This document shows positions 1 through 10,860 of a stretch of 64,000 nucleotides of DNA, one piece after another. Each line of letters opens with the position of its first letter. Position 1 is the first letter of the stretch. The notes beneath the pieces were generated by a model. The model worked only from the letters and a program-made list of their open reading frames with translations, was not told where the DNA came from and did not search any database. A program made the translations under genes and the position numbers. The stretch is from contig NZ_JADPIB010000001.1 in assembly GCF_015767265.1 (NCBI RefSeq), forward strand, positions 372,001 to 436,000, in the 5' to 3' direction. This stretch comes from Aureivirga marina. Its GTDB lineage: Bacteria; Bacteroidota; Bacteroidia; Flavobacteriales; Flavobacteriaceae.

Positions 1-2174
1 TTCTCAATTCTACTAAATCTTCCTCCCTCAGCTGGAAGTGGAACACTTAATAATAAATCAGAAGTTACAGATTTATAGTAATCTACGATACCACGGATAC
101 GGTTGTTAAATAATCCATACTCAACAGCAACGTCAGTAATAGCTTTAGACTCCCATTTTAAGTTAGGATTCTCTACTTGTCCAGGCGCAGATGCTGGTTG
201 GTTTCCATAACTAGTACTATAGCTAGTTAATCCTAAAGAAGAATATCTTCCAATTCTATCGTTACCTAATGTACCGTAAGAAGCTCTGAATTTTAATGAA
301 CTGATGTATTTGTTATCAGCTAAGAATTTCTCATTGTGTAAGTTCCATGCTCCAGAAACAGAGAAGAAAGTACCAAATCTGTTATCTGCACCGAATACTG
401 AAGAACCATCACGTCTTAATGTTCCAGCGAAGATATATTTTTCATCATAGTTATAATCTACGTTACCAGCAATAGAGAAAGTTCTTTTTTGACTTCTTCC
501 TCCTCCTGCTCCATCAGGCTCAGCTCCAGTTCCTAATTGGCTAATGTTATCTTTTGAGAATCCAACAGCAGATACACTATAGTTTCTGAAATCATTACTA
601 ATATATTCAGTAAATGCTAAAACACTTAAGTTATGCTTATCGTTAAACGTAGTGTTGTAACGAATAATATTTTGGAAGTTATAAGTAAAATCGTAGTATC
701 CTGATTCACCTTTTCTTCCTGGAGTTCCATCCTCACTTACGAATTGTGATAAAATACTAGATGGGAACATAAAGTTTTCACTTCTATTAACGTTATAGTT
801 TACCCCTAATTTTGGAGAATAAACTAAGTTTTCTAAAATTTTAGCATCCGCAGAGAAAGATCCAAATAATCTTACGAACTCATCTTGAGAAGGATTTTTT
901 CTGATTGCCTCAATTACATTATATCCAGAGTGAGTTAAGTTATACTCTCTTTCTCCTCTTTCATTGAAAACATAATTTCCATCTGCATCTCTTTGATATA
1001 CAGTCTCATAAGGATTATATGTCATAGCCGCAACGAATGGACTTTGTACGTTATTTCTATCTCTAAATCCAACACTCTTAGTATAAGAAACAGAAGTCTT
1101 AGCATCTAATGTTAACCAATCTTTAGCGTCAAAGTTGATATTAACACGAGCAGTAGTTTTATCAAATCCATTCACGTCTTTGATAATACCTGTATCAGAA
1201 TCTTTTTGTAAAGAAACATAGTAAGTAGATTTTTCGTTACCACCTGCAACGTTAAATCCTAAAGAAGTAACAGTACCATCTCTTAAGATAGTGTTTCTCC
1301 AGTCATGGTTTAAACCAACTAATCTATCCCATTCTGTTTGAGAAGTGATTCCAGCTCCAACACCAACTCCTAATTCTCTCTCATATCTTAATTTCTGCTC
1401 AGCATTCATTAATTCAATTCCTCCATCTAATCTTTCAGTACTACCATATTGTGCAGTAACAGAGAATTTAGCATCTTGGTTTCTTTTACCACCTTTAGTT
1501 GTAATAATTACAACCCCGTTAGATGCACGAGCTCCATAGATTGCAGCAGCTCCAGCGTCTTTTAATACAGACATACTTTCAATATCTGAATTGTTGATTA
1601 AGTTCAACGAAGCTTCATCAATTGGCACACCATCCACAATATAAAGTGGCTCTTGACCAGAAGAAATAGAACCAACTCCTCTAATTCTTACGAATGCAGT
1701 TTGACCTGGTTGTCCGTTTCTTGCAGTAACTGTCACCCCTGATGCTTTACCTTGAAGTGCATTTGCAATATTTGTTGTTTGAGCTACCTCTTGGATATCT
1801 TGAGCTGATACAGTAGAAATACCTGCTGCAGTTGCTCCTCTTTTCTTCTTAACATATCCTAAAGAAACTTCATCAATTAAGTTTACAGATTTTAATTGAA
1901 CATTGATTGTATTTGAATCTCCAACTACAACTTCTTTACCATCTGTTCCAGTAAAACTAAAAACTAAAGTTTGACCTTTTTCAACTTGAATAGTATAATT
2001 TCCATCAAAATCAGTTTCCGTACCTGATGCAGTACCTTTAATCAAGACAGTTGCTCCCAAAAGAGGTCCCGTCTCATCTGAAACTGTACCAGTAACAGTC
2101 TTTTGTTGGGCAAAAACAACATGCCCTACTAACACTAATAATAGTGTTAAAATTCCATTAAACTTTGTTTTCAT
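1..2174 (-). CDS. SusC/RagA-family TonB-linked outer membrane receptor, partial (C-terminus beyond window)
   Basis: Outer-membrane TonB-dependent channel of the SusC/RagA class, which with a SusD-like lipoprotein imports glycans or peptides. About 724 residues are visible; SusC proteins are usually near 1000, so the barrel end lies left of base 1. The start ATG is at 2174 and opens a signal peptide ending GHVVFAQQ. A carboxypeptidase-D-like domain follows (KTVTGTVSDETGPLLGATV), then a plug domain with the SusC signature: the LQGKASGVTV stretch, VRIRGVGSI, PLYIVDGVPID and DAGAAAIYGARASNGVVIITTK. The rest is aromatic-rich beta-barrel. No SusD partner is visible because the downstream side is cut off. 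The substrate cannot be read from this sequence. Family assignment is firm. Confidence 0.93.
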   Translation of the reverse strand, partial: MKTKFNGILTLLLVLVGHVVFAQQKTVTGTVSDETGPLLGATVLIKGTASGTETDFDGNYTIQVEKGQTLVFSFTGTDGKEVVVGDSNTINVQLKSVNLIDEVSLGYVKKKRGATAAGISTVSAQDIQEVAQTTNIANALQGKASGVTVTARNGQPGQTAFVRIRGVGSISSGQEPLYIVDGVPIDEASLNLINNSDIESMSVLKDAGAAAIYGARASNGVVIITTKGGKRNQDAKFSVTAQYGSTERLDGGIELMNAEQKLRYERELGVGVGAGITSQTEWDRLVGLNHDWRNTILRDGTVTSLGFNVAGGNEKSTYYVSLQKDSDTGIIKDVNGFDKTTARVNINFDAKDWLTLDAKTSVSYTKSVGFRDRNNVQSPFVAAMTYNPYETVYQRDADGNYVFNERGEREYNLTHSGYNVIEAIRKNPSQDEFVRLFGSFSADAKILENLVYSPKLGVNYNVNRSENFMFPSSILSQFVSEDGTPGRKGESGYYDFTYNFQNIIRYNTTFNDKHNLSVLAFTEYISNDFRNYSVSAVGFSKDNISQLGTGAEPDGAGGGRSQKRTFSIAGNVDYNYDEKYIFAGTLRRDGSSVFGADNRFGTFFSVSGAWNLHNEKFLADNKYISSLKFRASYGTLGNDRIGRYSSLGLTSYSTSYGNQPASAPGQVENPNLKWESKAITDVAVEYGLFNNRIRGIVDYYKSVTSDLLLSVPLPAEGGRFSRIE

Positions 2175-2506
2175 TATATAATTATTTGAATTAATTAGTG
2201 CCAAAAATCTTAAATAATACTTAAAATTCCAACTTTTTAGTTAAAAAAAAGTAAATATATTTTAATTTTAACTTAATATATTAGAAATATATTATCGATA
2301 TATTCAATTATACTCAATATTTATAAAGTCTAATTACGCTTTTTTACACATTTGATATGTTTTGTATTAATTTATTAACATTTAATTAATTTAGAATTCA
2401 TTACAAATATTCTTCTATATTTATTTAACATTACACTTAAAATAAAATGTATTTTTTAACAAAAAACAATGTTTAACTTAACAGTATTCATGTTTAAATT
2501 TACAGT
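2175..2506. other. AT-rich divergent intergenic region between the SusC receptor and rarA
   Basis: About 330 bases, very AT-rich, separating divergent genes, so both promoters should lie here. No exact TAnnTTTG box was found on either strand. Near matches are TATGTTTT around 2358 (plus) and a GAAATATA (minus TATATTTC) near 2285. No ORF, tRNA or strong hairpin was seen. Confidence 0.5.
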
Positions 2507-3784
2507 ATGAACAAACCACTTGCAGAAAGAATGAGACCTAATAATTTAGATGATTTTTTTAGTCAAAATCATCTAATTGGTAAAAATGCTCCATTAAGAA
2601 TTCAGATTTTAAATGGAATAATTCCATCTTTAATTTTTTGGGGACCTCCAGGAGTTGGAAAAACAACGCTTGCAACTATTATCTCGAATACAACAGATCG
2701 TCCTTTTTTTGCATTAAGTGCCATAAATTCAGGAGTAAAAGATGTTAGAGAGATTATTGAAAGAGCAAAACAAGAAAAAGGGCTTTTTACGACCAAAAAT
2801 CCAATTCTTTTTATTGATGAAATTCATCGATTTAGCAAATCTCAACAAGATTCTTTATTAGGAGCTGTAGAAAAGGGTTGGATAACACTAATTGGTGCAA
2901 CAACTGAAAACCCAAGCTTCGAAGTAATTCCAGCATTATTATCTAGATGTCAAGTATATACTTTAGAACCTTTTAGTAACGATGATTTAATTTCCTTATT
3001 AAAAAAAGCGATAAAAACAGATGAAATATTAACTAAAAAAGAAATTATTTTAAAAGAAACAGAAGCTTTATTACAAATTTCAAGTGGTGATGCTAGAAAG
3101 CTTTTAAATACCTTTGAATTAGTTGTTCTTTCAGAAAAAACAGACAAAATTATAATTACCAATAAAATGGTTTTGAAAAAAGTGCAAAAAAATAATGTAC
3201 GTTATGACAAAACTGGCGAACAACATTATGATATTATATCCGCTTTTATCAAATCGATTCGTGGAAGTGATCCAAATGCTGCTGTTTATTGGTTAGCAAG
3301 AATGATTGAAGGTGGTGAAGACCCAAAATTTATTGCTCGAAGAATGATTATTTTAGCTTCTGAAGATATTGGAAATGCAAATCCAACTGCTTTAATAATG
3401 GCAAATAATACGTTCCAATCTGTAAATGTTGTTGGAATGCCAGAATCTAGAATTATTCTTAGTCAGTGTGCAATTTATTTAGCTTCTTCAGTAAAAAGTA
3501 ACTCTGCTTATATGGCTATAAATCAAGCACAAGAATTAGTCAAAAAAACTGGTGATTTAGCTGTTCCACTTCATTTAAGAAATGCTCCAACAAAACTGAT
3601 GAAAGATTTAAATTATGGGCAAGATTATAAATATGCACATGATTTTGAAGGCAATTTTGTTACACAGGAATTTTTACCTAAAGAGATAACAAATACAATA
3701 CTTTTTAAACCTAGTAAAAATCAAAGAGAAGAGAGTTTACGAACGTATTTACATGGTAAATGGAAAGGAAAATATGGTTATTAA
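2507..3784 (+). CDS. rarA: Replication-associated recombination protein A (RarA/MgsA, AAA+ ATPase)
   Basis: AAA+ ATPase of the clamp-loader-like RarA/MgsA/WRNIP1 family, which acts in the cytoplasm at stalled replication forks. The 425 residues match the usual length. Walker A is GPPGVGKTT at about 46-54, Walker B is LFIDEIHRF near 100-108, sensor 1 is GATTENPSF, and the SGDARKLLN sensor-2 stretch lies near 190. The C-terminal half has the family's tetramerisation region (IRGSDPNAAVYWLARMIEGG, then EDIGNANP). It is a monocistronic plus-strand gene, with its terminator overlapping the 3' end and facing the minus-strand DUF5723 gene. Nothing unusual is seen. Identification is firm. Confidence 0.96.
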   Translation: MNKPLAERMRPNNLDDFFSQNHLIGKNAPLRIQILNGIIPSLIFWGPPGVGKTTLATIISNTTDRPFFALSAINSGVKDVREIIERAKQEKGLFTTKNPILFIDEIHRFSKSQQDSLLGAVEKGWITLIGATTENPSFEVIPALLSRCQVYTLEPFSNDDLISLLKKAIKTDEILTKKEIILKETEALLQISSGDARKLLNTFELVVLSEKTDKIIITNKMVLKKVQKNNVRYDKTGEQHYDIISAFIKSIRGSDPNAAVYWLARMIEGGEDPKFIARRMIILASEDIGNANPTALIMANNTFQSVNVVGMPESRIILSQCAIYLASSVKSNSAYMAINQAQELVKKTGDLAVPLHLRNAPTKLMKDLNYGQDYKYAHDFEGNFVTQEFLPKEITNTILFKPSKNQREESLRTYLHGKWKGKYGY

Positions 3785-3804
3785 AATCATATTTTCCTTT
3801 TTTT
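3764..3804 (+). terminator. Rho-independent terminator of rarA
   Basis: Inverted repeat GGAAAATATG (3767-3776) and CATATTTTCC (3788-3797), followed by seven Ts. The rarA stop codon (3782-3784) lies in the loop, so the gene's last codons form the 5' arm. Confidence 0.85.
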
Positions 3805-3815
3805 AAAATAAAATG

Positions 3816-5198
3816 CTATTTTCCACCAAATATAAAATTCATTCCAAATTGTAAACCAACTTGATTTGCCTTATAAATATTTGGAATTTCTAATACATTA
3901 TCAAAGATTCCATACATTTGGAAAGCTCCAAATTTTGCAGATAATCCTACTCCAACATTTGTATAAGAATAAGAGTCAACTGTATATGTAATTTTTGAAT
4001 AAATATTTTTGAAAAGTCTTCTTGCATAAAAAGCAGTTAAAGCAATTCTAGGTTTTTTCGGACGAAAAACAGTATAAATTTGTCCTCCAACTTCTTCTCT
4101 ATATTCTATATCTTCTAAAGTATTATAACACTCACATTTTTCTAAAATATGAAAACGATAAGAAGCAGAAGCATGCAATTTTAAAGGTCGCATAGTTGTA
4201 TAACTAGAATAGATTGTATCTCTTGGAATATTTTCATCCAAATCATCTTCTAATTGTTGCCAATAATCTAAAGGCTCATCTGGGTTAAATTGAAAATCAA
4301 TTCCTTGTGTTTCAAAATTCCCTTTTGCTGTATAACTTTTTGTATTTACTGTATTATTTACAAATCCTAAATCTTGAAAACTTCCAGTAACTGTCCATTG
4401 GTCGGTAACATTATAAGTAAAACCTCCATCTAATCCAACTCCTAATCCTCCACCAAAAAATGTATTTTTGATATAATCACTTGTTGTTGGATCTTCTTGA
4501 TCATCTTCATAAATAATTCCAGAAGTTTGAAGTTTTACATAAACATCTTCAAAATTGTGTGAATAATAATTATCTGTTCCTTGAGTTGTATAATAAGTTC
4601 CTCGGCTGTTTTTAATTTGAATATTTGCCGCACTTGAATATAGCTTAAATCTACCTCCAACAGACAATCTTTCATTCAATTGCTTTGCAACTCCAATATG
4701 AAAAACTCCTAATAATTCTCCTTTTACAGTTAAATCTCCCAAATTATATCTTTTATCTAAAACAGAAGTTCCTTCAAAGAAAAATTGTACAGCATCTTGA
4801 GGATAATACATAAATAAATCTAATTCTTGGTAAATTCCTGTAGAAATATAAAGTTTCGATTTAGGAAGTTGAAATCCAACATTAAAAACATCTACTTGTT
4901 GTGTAATTTCAAAAAAGTCATTTTTATCTAAATCATACGCTATTTCACGAAGTTTTTCTACAAAATCATTATTATTTTTAGAAAAAACATCATAAACAGA
5001 CACATTTTTCAATCCTACATTTGTATAAACACCAGACAATCCTGGAAAACCAATATGAAATTTATATTCAGGAATTATGGAAGGATTCAACAATTGTGCT
5101 TGTGGAATTTCTCTAAAATTATATAACACAGGTTTCTGTTGGCTCATAGCTTTTAAAGAACAAATAAAAGCTATGACTAAAAATACACTCTTTTTCAT
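3816..5198 (-). CDS. DUF5723-type outer membrane protein
   Basis: Predicted secreted or outer-membrane beta-barrel protein of 460 residues, resembling the DUF5723 family common in Flavobacteriia, whose function is unknown. It opens with a signal peptide (KKSVFLVIAFICSLKAMSQQ). The family-like start LYNFREIPQAQLLNPSIIPE follows, then repeated amphipathic strands rich in Gly, Tyr and Phe, and an aromatic C-terminal strand (VGLQFGMNFIFGGK). Its start lies one base after the stop of the lipoprotein gene 5200-5736, so the two are co-transcribed and may work together in the envelope. Family assignment is by eye; role unknown. Confidence 0.75.
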   Translation of the reverse strand: MKKSVFLVIAFICSLKAMSQQKPVLYNFREIPQAQLLNPSIIPEYKFHIGFPGLSGVYTNVGLKNVSVYDVFSKNNNDFVEKLREIAYDLDKNDFFEITQQVDVFNVGFQLPKSKLYISTGIYQELDLFMYYPQDAVQFFFEGTSVLDKRYNLGDLTVKGELLGVFHIGVAKQLNERLSVGGRFKLYSSAANIQIKNSRGTYYTTQGTDNYYSHNFEDVYVKLQTSGIIYEDDQEDPTTSDYIKNTFFGGGLGVGLDGGFTYNVTDQWTVTGSFQDLGFVNNTVNTKSYTAKGNFETQGIDFQFNPDEPLDYWQQLEDDLDENIPRDTIYSSYTTMRPLKLHASASYRFHILEKCECYNTLEDIEYREEVGGQIYTVFRPKKPRIALTAFYARRLFKNIYSKITYTVDSYSYTNVGVGLSAKFGAFQMYGIFDNVLEIPNIYKANQVGLQFGMNFIFGGK

Positions 5199-5199
5199 A

Positions 5200-5736
5200 T
5201 TAATGAATATTTAAATAAAAAATACCTGAAGACTGAAAATCTAAAAACATTTCTTCATTAAAAGCATCACTATCTTTTTGTGATGTCAATTCAATAACAA
5301 TTTCATTAGATCTTTTCAAAGCTTCTAATCCAGCGTCATCAATTTCATGAATAAACATTTCTTCTTGCCCAGCTGGAGCTAATAAAGGCCCAACTTGATA
5401 TTCTCTCACTCCTTGTTGATTTTTAAAATAAAGATTCACAAGAGTGTTGTAATTAAATTTATTATTAATAGTGAATTGTAAGTCTAACTTTACTAAGTGA
5501 TTTTGTATAAATTCTTCTTGAAAAACATCAAATCTTGTACTGTCTTTTGCTGTAACTAAATTCAAATCTTGATGATCTACAAAGTCAATTCCGTCCAATT
5601 TAAAATGAACAATCGAAAGTTTATTCTGCGTCAAAAATTCTGCACCATCTGCCTGATCAAAATCCAAGCTATCTGTACATGATGCAAAAACGAATAATAA
5701 GGTCCATAGACCTATTAACAATTTCCAGTTCTTCAT
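5200..5736 (-). CDS. Hypothetical lipoprotein
   Basis: A 178-residue protein with a lipoprotein signal peptide (LLIGLWTLLFVFASC, lipobox Cys at residue 20). No family is recognised. The mature part has mixed hydrophobic and acidic residues with no repeats or low complexity. It sits 11 bases after the YjjG-like gene and one base before the DUF5723 gene, in one transcription unit. A small periplasm-facing partner of the DUF5723 outer-membrane protein is a reasonable guess from the pairing only. Confidence 0.7.
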   Translation of the reverse strand: MKNWKLLIGLWTLLFVFASCTDSLDFDQADGAEFLTQNKLSIVHFKLDGIDFVDHQDLNLVTAKDSTRFDVFQEEFIQNHLVKLDLQFTINNKFNYNTLVNLYFKNQQGVREYQVGPLLAPAGQEEMFIHEIDDAGLEALKRSNEIVIELTSQKDSDAFNEEMFLDFQSSGIFYLNIH

Positions 5737-5747
5737 ACATCCGTCTT

Positions 5748-6428
5748 TTATAAAAGATTAAGCAATTCCTTTAATTCATGTATCTGAATAATTTCTTCTT
5801 CGAGAGGCTCTCTATTAAAGTTACAAAAAATAACATTCATACCTATACTTTGAGCTCCTTTAATATCTGTTTGCAAATTATCACCAATCATTAATGAATT
5901 TTCAGTTGCTGCTGCTGCACTTTCCATTGCATGATTAAAAATCTTTGGATTTGGCTTATTTACTCCTACACATTCCGATGTAATGATTACATCAAAATAT
6001 GCTTTCAAATTAGAATTTTCAATTTTTTTATTTTGAACCTCTTTAAATCCATTAGTGATTATATGAAGTTTATATTTTTCTTTTAAATAGTTTAAAACCT
6101 CATGTGTATTGTCAAAAAGCTTATCAAAATCTGGTAATTTTCTAAGATATTCTTCGCTTAAAAAATGAATTAATTCATCATCTATTTCATAATCTAATGC
6201 ATCAAAAGTATCTTTTAATCGTCCATATTTTAAAGCTTCTTTTGTCACTTCATGTACTGCATATTTCTTCCAATATTCCGAATTTATTGGACGGTATTTT
6301 TCAATAAAATCAGTAACATTTATGGTCGTATTTTCTTTCAAAATAGCTTCTAAAGCCAAATCAGAATTCGCTTCAAAATCCCACAAAGTATGATCTAAAT
6401 CAAAAAAAATGTGTTTAATATTATTCAT
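5748..6428 (-). CDS. yjjG: YjjG-family HAD noncanonical pyrimidine nucleotidase
   Basis: HAD-superfamily hydrolase of 226 residues, closest by eye to YjjG-type 5'-nucleotidases, which dephosphorylate noncanonical pyrimidine nucleotides in the cytoplasm. Motif I is FFDLDHTLWDF (catalytic Asp pair DLD), motif II is IITNGF, motif III contains the Lys of NKPNPKIF, and motif IV is MIGDNLQTDI. An alpha-helical cap lies between motifs I and II. It is in a minus-strand cluster with no obvious metabolic partner. HAD assignment is certain; the YjjG subfamily is likely. Confidence 0.85.
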   Translation of the reverse strand: MNNIKHIFFDLDHTLWDFEANSDLALEAILKENTTINVTDFIEKYRPINSEYWKKYAVHEVTKEALKYGRLKDTFDALDYEIDDELIHFLSEEYLRKLPDFDKLFDNTHEVLNYLKEKYKLHIITNGFKEVQNKKIENSNLKAYFDVIITSECVGVNKPNPKIFNHAMESAAAATENSLMIGDNLQTDIKGAQSIGMNVIFCNFNREPLEEEIIQIHELKELLNLL

Positions 6429-6466
6429 CTATCATGTTTTATTTTATCTATCAGTATAGAAAGCAA

Positions 6467-7348
6467 TTATTTAATTTTTGATAGAATTCCAGACTTAAAT
6501 AAAGTGTACTGTTTTTCTTCAGCACCAAAACTATTAAAAAAGTCTGCTATTGAAGGAATATTTGAGCCACCAAAATCAAAAAAATAATCTTTTTCTATAT
6601 ATTTTTTAACGACAGAATCTAGCAAAAAAGTATTTGCTCCATTCTTTCTATTTTTAAAATCTGTGGCTGTAATCAGTGTTGTTACCTTTGTTTTATGCAG
6701 TAAAAAGAAGCCAATTGCCACAATATTAGAGTTTTCATCTTTAATTGTATGTAATTCTCCCAACTTTTTATCTAAACATAATTTTAATACATTTTTAAGA
6801 TTTTCATAGTCGTTTTCAAGAATATTTGAGACTCTTGAACCGATATTTTCTCTAAACAATTTTATTAAATTTTCGATAGTTCCATCTGAAGCTATCCTCA
6901 AATTAGCTTCATTTGCTCTTCGAATATCTTTTCTTCTTCCTTTGTTATATTTTTTAGAAATAAAATCGTAGTCAAAACGTAAATCAATTATACTAATATT
7001 TCCCAAATTTTCAACTTGAACATTTTCTGTATTTAAGCGAAATTCTGAAAACAAATATTTTTTAGAAACCATTTTTAAAAATTCTCTTTCAATTTCTTCG
7101 TTTTTTTCCAAATAAAATATTCCTAATTCTAAAACCCAAAAAGGTTGGTAAACATATTTAATTCCATATTTTTTTCGAATTGGCAAAGGCATCACCATTT
7201 CATAATCTTTATAAACTAAAACTTCCCAATTTTCAGTAACTTCATCTAAATACCAACTAAACGCATAAATTCTTGAATTCTTCGCTTTTTCAATACAATT
7301 ATTATATTTCTCAATATTAAGTTCGTTCTTTCTTTTTAGATTTATCAT
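6467..7348 (-). CDS. FemAB/GNAT-like acyl- or aminoacyltransferase family protein
   Basis: A 293-residue soluble protein with a FemAB/GNAT-like fold pattern. Near 126-150 the FDYDFISKKYNKGRRKDIRR stretch recalls the SKTRRNIRRA-type motif of FemAB-like proteins. The second half has GELHTIKDENSNIVAIGFFL and later FFDFGGSNIPSIADFFNSFG, typical of bacterial proteins annotated as GNAT or FemAB-like. The start overlaps the end of the deacetylase gene by 32 bases, so translation is probably coupled. With a polysaccharide deacetylase upstream, a cell-wall or polysaccharide modification role is plausible but inferred. The substrate is unknown. Confidence 0.65.
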   Translation of the reverse strand: MINLKRKNELNIEKYNNCIEKAKNSRIYAFSWYLDEVTENWEVLVYKDYEMVMPLPIRKKYGIKYVYQPFWVLELGIFYLEKNEEIEREFLKMVSKKYLFSEFRLNTENVQVENLGNISIIDLRFDYDFISKKYNKGRRKDIRRANEANLRIASDGTIENLIKLFRENIGSRVSNILENDYENLKNVLKLCLDKKLGELHTIKDENSNIVAIGFFLLHKTKVTTLITATDFKNRKNGANTFLLDSVVKKYIEKDYFFDFGGSNIPSIADFFNSFGAEEKQYTLFKSGILSKIK

Positions 7349-8651
7349 CTGCTAATTTCATTTCTTTTATAAATCCTTCATACATATTTTCCCAACCTTT
7401 CCAGCGCTCATTCTTACTAAATATTTCATTATGAAAAAGTGTAATTAAAGTTCCATTTACTGCTCGAACTTCATTTTTGATTGCCACCATTTTTCGAAAA
7501 GCTTCTTTTGGTTTTAACTTTAAATAATCTCTCAAAGTTGCATCCATCACAGCAAAAGGAAAAACTTTCAACGGTGTTTGAATTTCATAATCTAAATCGT
7601 AAAAATAAAAAGGTGTACAAGTACTTGCACGAAAACCTATATGACTTGCATATCCCATTGTATAATCTTCCATAATTTCTAAATCAATCAAATTCTGGTA
7701 TGTTTCTGGTAAGTCTAATCGCAAGAAATGTTGGCGTGATTTACAAACTGGTCTATTTACTATTTTTTCTAATCTATTTTTTTCTTTCTTTAATTTATCT
7801 CCATTTCGCATGGTAAAATACGACGGATGTAATCCGATATCTGCATAATCTGAAACGGATTTAATCAAAGAGCGAAACTTTGTGTTTGTTGCAGAAATAT
7901 TCTTATCATATGTTGTATAATCTCCTATTTGAAAGAAAAATAGCGTTTTAATATTATATCTTTCTTGAATCTGAAGAATACGATCAAAAGCATCAAAAGG
8001 ATCTTTTTTTAAGCCAAAAATCGATAAATAACGATGAATTAATTTTCCAATTCTTAAGTTTAAAATATCTCTTGATGTTCCTCCTAAAGTTCTAATCATT
8101 CCTTTATGTTTATAATCAAAAGCAATATCTACATCAAAAGTCGAAATATAATTAAATTCTCTTTTTTTTGGTTCAAAATCTGGATATCTATCTTGTAAAA
8201 CCTTTAAAAATTTAAATGCCCAAATATCAATAACTGGAAGTTCTAAAAAACCACTTTTATACGCTAAACTTTCATTTGCAGGAAATCGTTCATATTGATC
8301 TTCTTTATGTGGAAAATATTCTTCATATCGACTTAAAAGATAAAATCCTGCTGCAAAAATATCAAAAGGAATTGTAGAATTTACCGTAGAAAAAAAACAT
8401 GGAATGTCATCCCAAGAATTCATGCTAATTTCTACATCTTGAATACCTTGCTGAAAAAGTAAATCATGACTTCGAATAAAAAACTCTTTACCTAATGCTT
8501 GTTTTGCATAAGTTAATTTTGGTCCATTAAAAGCTACAAATTCAGAAATATTAGTTGTAAATGAAACTGGAACTTGCAATATTCTGACAAAAAAATGTCG
8601 GAAAATATAGGTCAGTCGCGGTGTAATTTTATGTGAATAAACTAAAATCAA
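7317..8651 (-). CDS. Polysaccharide deacetylase family protein (TTG start proposed)
   Basis: Probable NodB-like polysaccharide deacetylase with an N-terminal Flavobacteria-type extension (DUF7033-like). The catalytic half starts at NYISTFDVDIAFDY, where the Asp pair is the expected metal and base site; the later DIGLHPSYF carries the metal-binding His. The longest ORF starts at 8723, but those codons are the 3' arm of the groEL terminator and lie upstream of a TACCTTTG -7 box at 8692-8699. The start proposed here is TTG at 8651, giving ILVYSHKITPRLTYIFRHFF as the first residues and 444 codons. It overlaps the next gene by 32 bases. The family is likely; the substrate is not known. Confidence 0.75.
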   Translation of the reverse strand: MILVYSHKITPRLTYIFRHFFVRILQVPVSFTTNISEFVAFNGPKLTYAKQALGKEFFIRSHDLLFQQGIQDVEISMNSWDDIPCFFSTVNSTIPFDIFAAGFYLLSRYEEYFPHKEDQYERFPANESLAYKSGFLELPVIDIWAFKFLKVLQDRYPDFEPKKREFNYISTFDVDIAFDYKHKGMIRTLGGTSRDILNLRIGKLIHRYLSIFGLKKDPFDAFDRILQIQERYNIKTLFFFQIGDYTTYDKNISATNTKFRSLIKSVSDYADIGLHPSYFTMRNGDKLKKEKNRLEKIVNRPVCKSRQHFLRLDLPETYQNLIDLEIMEDYTMGYASHIGFRASTCTPFYFYDLDYEIQTPLKVFPFAVMDATLRDYLKLKPKEAFRKMVAIKNEVRAVNGTLITLFHNEIFSKNERWKGWENMYEGFIKEMKLADDKSKKKERT

Positions 8652-8691
8652 AGCATTAAAATTTGGTCGCTTGAGTGCTATTGGTTTATTA

Positions 8692-8699
8692 CAAAGGTA
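8692..8699 (-). promoter_or_regulatory. -7 promoter box (TACCTTTG) for the deacetylase cluster
   Basis: Exact TAnnTTTG on the minus strand, about 40 bases upstream of the proposed TTG start. No clear -33 TTTG at 19 bases is seen because the groEL terminator occupies that position. Confidence 0.6.
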
Positions 8700-8712
8700 G
8701 TTTAAAAAAACA

Positions 8713-8745
8713 AAAAAGACCATCTCAAAATGAGATAGCCTTTTT
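8713..8745. terminator. Terminator downstream of groEL
   Basis: Stem with core ATCTCA (8722-8727) and TGAGAT (8731-8736), extended through two mismatches into A5/T5 arms. The A-run at 8712-8717 gives the U-tract for minus-strand transcripts from groEL. It can act in either direction. Confidence 0.75.
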
Positions 8746-8768
8746 CAAATCTTATTTAAACATCTATT

Positions 8769-10409
<1,641 letters not shown>

Positions 10410-10417
10410 TTAATTTT

Positions 10418-10696
10418 TTATAGAATTGCGAAAATGTCACTCTCTCTCATAATCAAATAATCAGTACCTTCATATTTTAACTCAGTACCAGCATATTTAC
10501 CATATAAAACAGTGTCACCAACTTTTACAGTTAATGGTGCGTCTTTCGTTCCTGCTCCTACAGCTACCACAGTTCCTTTTTGTGGTTTTTCTTTTGCTGA
10601 ATCTGGAATAATAATTCCTGCAGCAGTCGTAGTTTCAGCTGCTAAAGGCTCGATAAGAACTCTATCTGCTAATGGTTTTATATTTACTTCTTTCAT
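10418..10696 (-). CDS. groS: 10 kDa co-chaperonin GroES
   Basis: Heptameric lid for GroEL, 92 residues. It shows [14 protein letters not shown] at the start, the mobile loop [13 protein letters not shown] and the roof region, ending [10 protein letters not shown]. An in-frame ATG eight codons upstream (10720) exists, but the start at 10696 gives the standard N-terminus [13 protein letters not shown] and is chosen. The promoter is at 10736-10767. Certain. Confidence 0.98.
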   Translation of the reverse strand: MKEVNIKPLADRVLIEPLAAETTTAAGIIIPDSAKEKPQKGTVVAVGAGTKDAPLTVKVGDTVLYGKYAGTELKYEGTDYLIMRESDIFAIL

Positions 10697-10735
10697 TTGA
10701 TTTTTAGTTTTTAATTTCAACGATGTCTAATTTAC

Positions 10736-10767
10736 GAAAATTATGCCATTGGATTTTTCCTGACAAA
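10736..10767 (-). promoter_or_regulatory. groES-groEL promoter
   Basis: Minus strand TTTG (10767-10764), 20-base spacer, TAATTTTC (10743-10736). This is one base off the Bacteroidetes -33 TTTG / -7 TAnnTTTG consensus. It lies about 40 bases before the groES ATG and right after the secG terminator. No CIRCE-type inverted repeat was seen. Confidence 0.6.
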
Positions 10768-10774
10768 TGGTTAA

Positions 10775-10810
10775 AAAAAAATGCCAACGATGACACGTTG
10801 GCATTTTTTT
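10775..10810 (-). terminator. Terminator after secG
   Basis: Perfect stem of A7-TGCCAACG (10775-10789) with CGTTGGCA-T7 (10796-10810) around a six-base loop. It ends the miaB-secG operon and insulates the groES promoter. Confidence 0.9.
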
Positions 10811-10860
10811 AAATTGAAATATGTTTTTTATCTATTAAATAATTTTACAAAATATAAAAA

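Noticed and set aside
1345-2174. Short plus-strand ORF within the receptor gene
   Set aside because: It is antisense to an intact SusC-type reading frame and has no family features.
8652-8723. N-terminal extension of the deacetylase (starts MVFFVFLNYL)
   Set aside because: It overlaps the groEL terminator and lies upstream of a clear promoter box.
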